Assembly: GCF_029581195.1 (NCBI RefSeq)
Contig: NZ_CP120737.1
Coordinates: 3,077,001 to 3,141,000, forward strand
Reading direction: 5' to 3'
Length of the DNA stretch: 64,000 nucleotides
DNA from: Solwaraspora sp. WMMD791
Lineage (GTDB): Bacteria; Actinomycetota; Actinomycetes; Mycobacteriales; Micromonosporaceae
Positions 42,201 through 49,570 of the stretch are shown piece after piece (position 1 is the stretch's first letter; every line of letters begins with the position of its first letter). The position numbers were made by a program, and so were the translations under genes. Under the pieces are notes generated by a model. The model was not told where the DNA came from and searched no databases. It saw only the letters and a list, made by a program, of their open reading frames with translations.

Positions 42201-44202
42201 CGTGCGGGCGTACCTCGGCCAGCGCCCAGGCGCCGACCGGCAGGCGCAGCCCGAAGTCGTACAGGTAGATCAGCTGGTCGACCCGGGCGATCTCGTACGG
42301 CCGCTCGTCGACGACCTGGACGCCGAGGGAGTGCAGCACCGGCAGCACGTCGGAGAGCACCATCGGTTCGCCGTACCGGTAGACCTTGAAGCGCACGTCG
42401 CGTTCGTCGCCGCCACCGCCCGGCGGGCGGAACAGGTGCATCTCCAGCTGGCCGGGCTCGTCGAGCAGCTCCAACTTGGCCAGGTCCTGCACCGCTTCGT
42501 ACGCGGAGTGTTCCTCCTTGTAGCCCTCCGGGTAGGCCTCGGCGTAGCGCCGGTGCAGCGACTTGGCCGCCTCGTCGCCGAGTTTGCGCTCCAGCACCAG
42601 CCGGAAGTCGTCCTCCCACAGCCGGGTGGCGTCGGCGAGCAGCTCGGCCAGCCGGTCCGGGTCGAGCGCTGCCGGCGGCGCGGCCGGATCGGTCCGCACG
42701 ATGAAGTGCACCCGGGCCAGCATCGACTCGGTGACCCGGGTGGTGTAGTCGACGCCGACCCCGTTGAGCTCGCGCAGCAGGATCTGCTGCATCCGCAGCC
42801 GGTTCTGCGTGGTGAACCGGTCCCGGGGCAGGTAGATCAGGCAGGACAGGAACCGCCCGTACCCGTCGGGACGCAGGAACAGCCGCAGCTGCCGGCGACC
42901 GGCCATCCGCAGTACGCCGAGCACGGCGTGGTAGAGGTCGTCGGTGCGGATCTGGAACAGTTCGTCGCGCGGGTAGGTCTCCAGGATCTGCAGCATGTCC
43001 TTGCCGGAGTGGCTGCGCGGGCTGAGCCCGGAGCGCTCCAGCACCTCGGCGACCTTGCGCCGGACCACCGGCAGCTCCTGCACGCTGGTGCGGTACGCGG
43101 CGGTGGAGAACAGGCCGAGGAACCGCCGCTCCCCGACGACCTGGCCGGCGGCGTCGAAGATCTTGAACCCGATGTAGTCGAGGTAGGCGGCCCGGTGCAC
43201 GGTGGCCCGCGAGTTCGCCTTGGTGATCACCAGCAGCCGCTTCTCCAGGGCCTTCGCCGCCGCCTGCGGGGTCATCGACGCCAGCGGACGGGGCCGGGTC
43301 TGATCCTGGCGCAGGATGCCGAGCCCGCTGCCGAGCACCGCGACCAGGGCCTTGTCGCCGTCCCCGCTGTCGACCAGGCGGTACTCGCGGTAGCCGAGGA
43401 AGGTGAAGTGGTCGTCGGCCAGCCAGCGCAGCAGCTCGACCGAGTCGGTCACGTCCTTGTCCGGTACGGGCAGCGCCCGCTGGTCACGCCCGGTCGCCTC
43501 GACGAGTTCGTCGGCCAGGGCCAGGGCCCGCCGGCGCATCTTCGGCCAGTCCTCCACCGCCTCGCGGACGTCGGTGAGGACCCGCTTGAGGTCGCGGCGC
43601 AGCCGGTCCCGGTCGACCGCGTCGCGCACCGGGTCCAGCTCGATGCGGATCCAACTCTCCACCAGGTCGCCGTCGATCGCGTCGTCGGGCTCGACGTCGG
43701 CGGCCACCTCGGTCAGCTGGCCCAGCGGCTCCCGCCGGACCACCACCAGTGGGTGGACCAGCAGCTGCACGTCCAGGTGCCGCTCGGTGAGCAGTGCGGT
43801 CACCGAGTCGACCAGGAACGGCATGTCGTCGGTGACGATCTCGATGACGGTGTGTGGCTGGCCGTCGCCGGGTGGGGTCAGTCGCAGCTTCAACTCACCG
43901 GGCAGGCGGTTGCCGGCGAGTTCGCGGTGCGACCGGGTGGCGGTGAGCATCTCCTGCGGGGTGTAGCCGACCAGTTCCTCGTCGGCGGCGAACCGCCAGA
44001 AGCGGTCCACCAGGGAGGCGGTGTCGTGGTCGGTGTCGGCCAGCGACACGGCCTGCGCGATCAGCCGTTCCGCGCTCGGCATCGGGTCGTCGATGCCGGT
44101 GTCGTCGGTGTCGTCGGCGACCGCGGCGAGGGTCGTCTCCGGCGGCGGGAACGCCCGTGGGGTGATCGTGCGCTTCGTCTTCGTCGCCGGACGCCGGTTC
44201 AT
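39217..44202 (-). CDS. gdhB: NAD-specific glutamate dehydrogenase, large (180-kDa) class
   Basis: 1661-aa NAD-dependent glutamate dehydrogenase (glutamate to 2-oxoglutarate and ammonia), of the L_180 class known from Streptomyces clavuligerus and Mycobacterium. The N-terminal ~750 residues hold ACT-like regulatory regions ([20 protein letters not shown] near 120-140). The catalytic part, about 750-1250, has [40 protein letters not shown] with the substrate lysine, and [15 protein letters not shown]. The C-terminal helical part resembles other members. ATG 44202 is chosen over GTG 44229 because GAGGGGAG lies about 9 bases upstream. Monocistronic; divergent from the PBP gene with 249 bases between. 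Length matches the family (about 1,600-1,680 aa). Confidence 0.93.
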   Translation of the reverse strand: [1661 protein letters not shown]

Positions 44203-44451
44203 TGGTGCAGACTCCCCTCGCCCCACCACGCTGTGGGGTCAACCTTGGCCAAGCCTATTCCCCCGGGATCACCCATCTGACGGCAGATCGGCCCCACACC
44301 GTCGACTTGGTGACACCATTTCGGCACTTTGTGTGATAGGTCCTCGTCGCGGCGGGGCGTCGGTCACTACCGCACGATCAGGGGCAGCGGCGGGTGCGGC
44401 GGGATACTACGGTGCGTGGAGTCCGCCATGCGTCCGGAAGGGGACCGTCGC

Positions 44452-46422
44452 ATGCGTCATCAGGCAGCGCACCAGCACCGTCGTCCGTACCGCTGGGGTC
44501 GCCGGCCGGTCGCGGTCGCGGCGGCGGTGCTCACCGTGGCCACCGTGTTGACCGCCTGCTCGTCCGACGACGGACCGGAAGCCACGGTCGACGCCTTCAT
44601 CGAAGGCTGGCAGCGCGGCGACCTGTCGGCGATCGGCTTCATCACCCCGGCCGGTCAGCGGGTGCCGGCGGCCCAGGTCACCGAGGAGCTGGCCGCGCTG
44701 GCCGGCGGCCTGTCCGACAGCCCGCCGCAGCTGCGGCGCGACGGCGACGCCCCGGTCACCGAGGACATCGCCACCGGCACGGTGACGGTCGAGTGGACGC
44801 TGCCGGGCGAGGTGCGGTGGAGCTACCCCACGTCGGTCCGGCTGCGCCGGGGCGCCGACGACGCCTGGCAGGTCATCTGGAGCCCGGAGATCGTCCACCC
44901 GCAACTGGACAGCGGAGACCAGCTGGCGGTGAACCGCATCGCGCCGGTCCGCGGGTCGGTCCTCGACGGGGCCGGGCAGCCGATCGTGGCACCCCGCGCC
45001 GTCGTCGTGGTCGGCGTCCAGCCGAACGAGGTCGACGACCCGGCCGCCCTGGTCACCGCGCTCGACACCGCGTTCCGGGCGATCCGCCCGGCGCTGGACC
45101 CGCCGATCGACGTCGCGGGGCTGCCCGACCGGCTCACCGCCGCGCAACCGGACGCCTTCGTCGAGGTGGTCACCCTGCGCGAGGAGGCGTACCAGCAGAT
45201 CCGGGACCGGATCTACGACCTGCCCGGCACCAAGTTCCGTCGGGAGGAACGCGACCTGGCACCGACCCGGGAGTTCGCCCGCGCGCTGCTCGGCACGGTC
45301 GACCCGGTGCAGCGTCAGGACATGGAGGCACACCCCGGCCGGTACGAGGTCGGCGACCTCGTCGGGCACGGCGGGCTGCAGGGCGCCTACGAGGAGCGGC
45401 TACGCGGCGTACCGGGTTACTCGGTGCAGATCGTCGGCACCGCCCCGGACGGCGCACAGACCGGCGGCGACGTGCTGTTCCGCGCGGACGCCCAGCCCGG
45501 CGAGGCGCTGCGGACCACGCTGGACGTCGCCACCCAGACCGCCGCCGACGCCGCGCTGACCGGGGTGTCCCGGCGCAGCGCCCTGGTCGCGGTGCGGATC
45601 AGCGACGGCGCGGTGCTCGCCGTCGCCAACGGCCCCGGCGGCGGTACGGAGAACCTGGCGTTCACCGCCCAGGTCCCGCCCGGATCGACGTTCAAGATGG
45701 TCAGCACGCTCGGCCTGCTCGAAGCCGGCGCGGTCGGCCCGAACGACCCGGTCGACTGCCCGAAGACCGCCACCGTCGACGGCCGGACGTTCACCAACGC
45801 CAACGGCTTCGAGCTGGGGCGGGTGCCGATGCGGACCGTCTTCGCCGAGTCGTGCAACACCACCTTCGCCAACCTGGCGCCGGAGTTGGGGGCCGACGGG
45901 CTCGCCGAGACCGGCCGGCTGCTCGGGCTCGAAGGCCAGTGGCGGCTGGGCGTGCCGGCCTTCACCGGTACGGTCTCCACCGGCGGCCCACCGGCCGAGC
46001 GGGCCGCCGCCGCGTTCGGGCAGGGCACGACGGTGGTCAGTCCACTGGCGATGGCCGGTGCGACGGCGGCGGTCGCCCGGGGGCAGTGGCGTCAGCCGAA
46101 ACTGATCTCGGAGCCGGCCCCGCCGACGCCGGAGCCGGACGGCCCGCAACTGGACACCGCCGCCGTCGAGGCGCTGCGCTCGATGATGCGCGACGCGGTC
46201 ACCGTCGGCACCGCCGAGGCGCTGCGGGACGTGCCGGGCGATCCGGTGCACGGCAAGACCGGCACCGCCGAGTACGACGACGATCCGGCCAACACGCACG
46301 CCTGGTTCGTCGGCTGGCAGGGTGACGTGGCCTTCGCCGTCTTCGTGGAGCAGGGCGGATCCGGCTCGGGCCAGGCGGTGCCGATCGCCGAGACCTTCCT
46401 GCGCGGCCTCGCCGCCAACTGA
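44452..46422 (+). CDS. Class B penicillin-binding lipoprotein (MecA-like N-terminal domain)
   Basis: 656-aa peptidoglycan D,D-transpeptidase. A lipoprotein signal ends LTAC with Cys36, so it is lipid-anchored instead of helix-anchored as in most class B enzymes. Residues 40-150 match the NTF2-like MecA_N domain (EATVDAFIEGWQRGDLSAI), 160-360 the dimerisation domain, and 380-656 the transpeptidase. Active-site motifs: S412-T-F-K415, S467-C-N469, K602-T-G604. ATG 44452 follows GGAAGGGG by 8 bases. The MecA_N/PBP layout is shared with low-affinity PBPs of Gram-positives, which often confer basal beta-lactam tolerance; that property is not shown here. Confidence 0.9.
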   Translation: MRHQAAHQHRRPYRWGRRPVAVAAAVLTVATVLTACSSDDGPEATVDAFIEGWQRGDLSAIGFITPAGQRVPAAQVTEELAALAGGLSDSPPQLRRDGDAPVTEDIATGTVTVEWTLPGEVRWSYPTSVRLRRGADDAWQVIWSPEIVHPQLDSGDQLAVNRIAPVRGSVLDGAGQPIVAPRAVVVVGVQPNEVDDPAALVTALDTAFRAIRPALDPPIDVAGLPDRLTAAQPDAFVEVVTLREEAYQQIRDRIYDLPGTKFRREERDLAPTREFARALLGTVDPVQRQDMEAHPGRYEVGDLVGHGGLQGAYEERLRGVPGYSVQIVGTAPDGAQTGGDVLFRADAQPGEALRTTLDVATQTAADAALTGVSRRSALVAVRISDGAVLAVANGPGGGTENLAFTAQVPPGSTFKMVSTLGLLEAGAVGPNDPVDCPKTATVDGRTFTNANGFELGRVPMRTVFAESCNTTFANLAPELGADGLAETGRLLGLEGQWRLGVPAFTGTVSTGGPPAERAAAAFGQGTTVVSPLAMAGATAAVARGQWRQPKLISEPAPPTPEPDGPQLDTAAVEALRSMMRDAVTVGTAEALRDVPGDPVHGKTGTAEYDDDPANTHAWFVGWQGDVAFAVFVEQGGSGSGQAVPIAETFLRGLAAN

Positions 46423-46606
46423 TCGGCTGCGGAGGCAGACTTGAGCGCGGAGGGCCGGTTTCCTCACACTACGGCCGTTGATCTTGTTAGGTAATGACGA
46501 ATTGTGGAACAGTCGTCAGGCTGCGAGGGCTTCCCGTAATTCGGCCGTGCCGGCGAGGGTGGGCCAGCGACGTGTCAGCGTGCCGCCGAGATTGCTCAAT
46601 CCCTTG

Positions 46607-46972
46607 ATGATCCGGGCGGAGCCGGTGGATCGCGAGGACCCGGCCCAGGCGGCGGTGCGTGAGGTGGCCGAGGAAACCGGGATCCAGGCCACCGTGCTCG
46701 GCGAACCAGCGTTCACCCACCCGGTGGTCGCAAGCCACGCAGCCCCGTGGGCGGTCATCGAGATGGGCGTCACCGACTCCAAGATCGGCGCACATCGGCA
46801 CATCGACTTCGTGTACGTGTGCCGCGCCTGCGGTGGCGACCTGACCGCGCAGCTGGAGGAAGTCGCCAACGCCCGCTGGGTACCGGTCGCCGACCTCGCC
46901 GGGCTCCCCACCCCGGCCGAGCTGCCCGAACTGGTCGCTGCGGCCGCCCGGTGGGCCAAGACACACCGGTAG
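46607..46972 (+). pseudogene. Truncated NUDIX hydrolase
   Basis: The second half of a NUDIX hydrolase: the box EDPAQAAVREVAEETGI keeps the Ex7REUxEExGU part, followed by HIDFVYVCRACGGDLTAQLE and LEEVANARWVPVADL. The first strand region and the Gly of the box are missing: upstream of about 46617 the + frame turns unlike NUDIX. On the minus strand 46516-46618 reads a protein-like C-terminus (IIKGLSNLGGTLTRRWPTLA, ending at 46516), suggesting that another gene's end was joined to the NUDIX fragment. A 121-aa product from ATG 46607 is possible but would lack part of the active site. Confidence 0.6.
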
Positions 46973-47354
46973 ACGGCAGCGCCGGATTCCACCGAATCGC
47001 ACGGCGGGTTGCCCTCCGCAGCTCAAACCGCGGCAGGCACCTGGCCAGCAGGCGAAGCAGGGTCCACTTAGGTAGTAGCGAGTCAGGTGTCGGTGGCGGG
47101 CGGAGCCGATGGGGCTCTCGTCGTCACTCCGTCCCCGCGCGGCTGGCTGCTGACCGCGACCCGGCTACCGCCCGGCTGCCGGGCGGTGGCCGGGTCAGGC
47201 CTCTGGCACCCGAAGTCTTCCGCATCAGCGACGAGGTTCTCGGCTACCGAACTACCGCCGCATACCTTCACCGACATCCGGTTCGAAACGCCGGGACCGA
47301 CAGTCTGCTCAGACCATCGCAGCACTATCCAAGGTCCTGATGGGAAGTCTCGGG
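46973..47354. other. 382-base stretch without a convincing gene
   Basis: Frames here have poor actinomycete codon bias. One + frame fragment reads PEVFRISDEVLGYRTTAAYL near 47208-47270 and looks protein-like but has no start, no family and no continuation. With the truncated NUDIX gene on its left, this appears to be degraded DNA. It also contains the 3' flank of the arginase-family gene; no clear hairpin terminator is seen. Confidence 0.4.
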
Positions 47355-48614
47355 TCAAGGCTCAGTGGCAGGCGGAGCGGGCACTTCGTCGGGCGTCGGG
47401 TCGGCGGAATCTGCGGTAGCGGGCCGTGGGGACGGCGCCGGTCGCCGTAGCCGTCCGGGCTTGGTCGCCCCACGCGGCGCGATCCGGTCGGCGATCGTCA
47501 ACGTCACCGGCGGGACCGGTGGCACCGCAGGTCGCAGCGCCGCCGCCGCCGGAGCGTCCGGCTCGGCCGATCCGGCGGCGGTCGATTCGGCGACCGGAGC
47601 TGTCGCCACCGCCGGGACCGCAGCGGGGGCCGCCGGCTGCGTGGCCGGCGGCGTCGACGTCTGCGGGGCCGGCGACGCCGGGGCCGCGTCGCTGGCGGGC
47701 CGGTCACCGTGCACCGGGCGCAGCCCGGCGACCAGGGTGGCGACGATGTCCGCCGCGTAGCTGCCGTCCGGGTCGTAGTCCGGGTCGAAGACGGTCAGCT
47801 CGACACCGAGACAGTGCGGCGTGTCGACCAGCTCCGCCAGCAGCAGCTCCAACTCGGCGAAGGCGATGCCACCCGGGTCGGGGGCGTCGACGGCCGGCAT
47901 CACCGCCGGGTCCAGCACGTCGACGTCGACGTGCACCCAGTAGCCGGCGCAGTCGACCAGCTGGTCCCGGGCCCACTGGGCGCTACGGGCCGCGCCCTCG
48001 GCCCGTAGCGCCGGCACCGGCCGGGTGACGATCCCGGCCGCCTGCAGATCGAGCCGGTACTCGTCCTGGGCCCGGATACCGAGCACCACCACGTCGACGT
48101 CGCGGAAGTACGGCCGCCGGCCCTCGATGGCGGCCAGATCCGGCTGGCCCCGGCCGGTGACCAGAGCCAGGTCCTCACCGGCCGCCGCGCCCACGTAGGA
48201 GGCGTTGCCGGGGTGGCGGAAGTCGGAGTGCCCGTCGACGAAGACCAGCCCGATCCGGCCGCCGACGGACTCACCGAGCCGGTGCATGGCCAGGGCCGCG
48301 CCGAGCAGGATCGAGCAGTCACCGCCGAGCACCACCGGAAACTCGCCGGCGTCGATGATCGCCCCGATCCGGCCGGCGAGCGCCGTCGAGTACGCCGAGA
48401 TCGACCCGGCGTGGCACACCCCGTCACCGGGGCGCCAGTCCGCCGGGTCGTACCTCGGTGGGGTGAGGCAGCCGGCGTCACGGGCGCCGAGCCGGGCCAC
48501 CAGGGCGTGATCACGCAGTGCGCCGGGCGCTTTCGCGCAGCCGGGCACCGACGTCTCGGTCGGCGGGCGCAGACCGAGATTCGACGGTGCGTCAAGGACG
48601 GCTATCCGGCGCAT
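47355..48614 (-). CDS. Arginase/agmatinase-family protein with Pro/Ala-rich tail
   Basis: 419 aa. Residues 1-300 are the ureohydrolase fold; metal-site residues are Asp127, His129 and Asp131 in DGHSD and Asp230, Asp232 in HVDVDVLDP. The usual first ligand His of GGDHS is Cys100 here (GGDCS), as in a subset of arginase-like proteins. Substrate cannot be assigned; arginine, agmatine or formiminoglutamate-type amidines are options. Residues 305-419 form a disordered Pro/Ala tail (TPPATQPAAPAAVPAVATAP) ending in an Arg-rich segment, absent from arginases. ATG 48614 starts 8 bases after the thioredoxin-TPR gene, so it ends the five-gene minus-strand array. Confidence 0.82.
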   Translation of the reverse strand: MRRIAVLDAPSNLGLRPPTETSVPGCAKAPGALRDHALVARLGARDAGCLTPPRYDPADWRPGDGVCHAGSISAYSTALAGRIGAIIDAGEFPVVLGGDCSILLGAALAMHRLGESVGGRIGLVFVDGHSDFRHPGNASYVGAAAGEDLALVTGRGQPDLAAIEGRRPYFRDVDVVVLGIRAQDEYRLDLQAAGIVTRPVPALRAEGAARSAQWARDQLVDCAGYWVHVDVDVLDPAVMPAVDAPDPGGIAFAELELLLAELVDTPHCLGVELTVFDPDYDPDGSYAADIVATLVAGLRPVHGDRPASDAAPASPAPQTSTPPATQPAAPAAVPAVATAPVAESTAAGSAEPDAPAAAALRPAVPPVPPVTLTIADRIAPRGATKPGRLRRPAPSPRPATADSADPTPDEVPAPPATEP

Positions 48615-48622
48615 CGCGCGGC

Positions 48623-49564
48623 TCAGAACAGCGCGCTGGCCAGCGCGCGGCGAGCCTTGATCACTGCCGGATCGTCCGGGCCGGCCACGGTGAACAGCGA
48701 GACCAGGTGCTTGCGGATGGTCTCCCGGTCGTCGCCGGCGCTGCGCCGGATCAGGTCGATCAGCCGTTGGTAGGCCTGATCGGCCTGGCCGTTGAGCACC
48801 TCGACGTCGGCGGCGAGCAGCTGCGCCGCGACGTCGTCCGGCGCGGTCCGCGCCGCGTCGAGCGCCGCCGCCGGCTGCACCCCCTGCACCCGGCGGGCCA
48901 GGGCCACCTGCGCCAGCCCGGCCTCGGCGGCCGCGTCGGCCGGCGACTCGTTGAGGATCTTCCGGTACGCCTGCTCGGCGGCGTCCAGGTCGCCCATCAT
49001 CAGTGCCTCGTCAGCCGCGCCGAGCATCGGATCCTCGGGTGCCTCGACGGCGACGCCACCGGCTTTCAGCACCGCGCCGATCCACTGACGCAGCTGGGCC
49101 TCCGGAACCACACCGGCGAAGGCGTCGACCGGCTGGCCGCCGACCACCGCGTACACCATCGGGATCGACTGCACCCGGAACATCTGGGCCAGCCGCTGGT
49201 TGCTGTCCACGTCGACCTTGGCCAGCACCCAGGCGCCGCCGCCTTCGGCGGCGAGTTTCTCCAGCACCGGGGAGAGCTGCTTGCACGGTTGGCACCACTC
49301 GGCCCAGAAGTCGATGACGACCGGCGTGGTCATCGAGCGTTCCAGGACCTCCGACTGGAACGTCGCCTCGGTGACGTCGATGACGGCGACACCGCCGCCG
49401 GCCGGCGCACCACTGGGACCGCTCGGACCGGCGGCCGGACCGCCACCGGCGCTGGTCGGGGCCCCTGTGCCGGGGCGCGGGGCGGCCGGCGCGGCGCTGC
49501 GCAGGGAGCTCAGGTCTACCGCGCCGCGGGTGAAGATCGACGGGGTGGTACGTGGGTCGCTCAT
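48623..49564 (-). CDS. Thioredoxin-TPR protein, YbbN/CnoX-like co-chaperone
   Basis: 313 aa. Residues 1-58 are Pro/Gly/Ala-rich and disordered. 60-165 is a thioredoxin domain with active site WCQPC (Cys91, Cys94) and the cis-Pro in RVQSIPMVYAVVGG. 170-313 contains TPR-like helices (ADEALMMGDLDAAEQAYRKI, then EAGLAQVALARR). E. coli CnoX/YbbN lacks a reducing CxxC and works as a chlorine-activated holdase; here both Cys are present, so redox activity is likely. ATG 49564 is 6 bases after the permease stop. Confidence 0.88.
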   Translation of the reverse strand: MSDPRTTPSIFTRGAVDLSSLRSAAPAAPRPGTGAPTSAGGGPAAGPSGPSGAPAGGGVAVIDVTEATFQSEVLERSMTTPVVIDFWAEWCQPCKQLSPVLEKLAAEGGGAWVLAKVDVDSNQRLAQMFRVQSIPMVYAVVGGQPVDAFAGVVPEAQLRQWIGAVLKAGGVAVEAPEDPMLGAADEALMMGDLDAAEQAYRKILNESPADAAAEAGLAQVALARRVQGVQPAAALDAARTAPDDVAAQLLAADVEVLNGQADQAYQRLIDLIRRSAGDDRETIRKHLVSLFTVAGPDDPAVIKARRALASALF

Positions 49565-49570
49565 GGTTAC

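Noticed and set aside
46516-46618. Transposase remnant
   Set aside because: The short minus-strand C-terminal peptide looks protein-like but has no recognisable transposase motif, and no terminal inverted repeats or target duplication were found.
47087-47419. 110-residue frame in the gap before the arginase-family gene
   Set aside because: Poor codon bias, no RBS, no family resemblance, and it overlaps the 3' end of the arginase-family gene.
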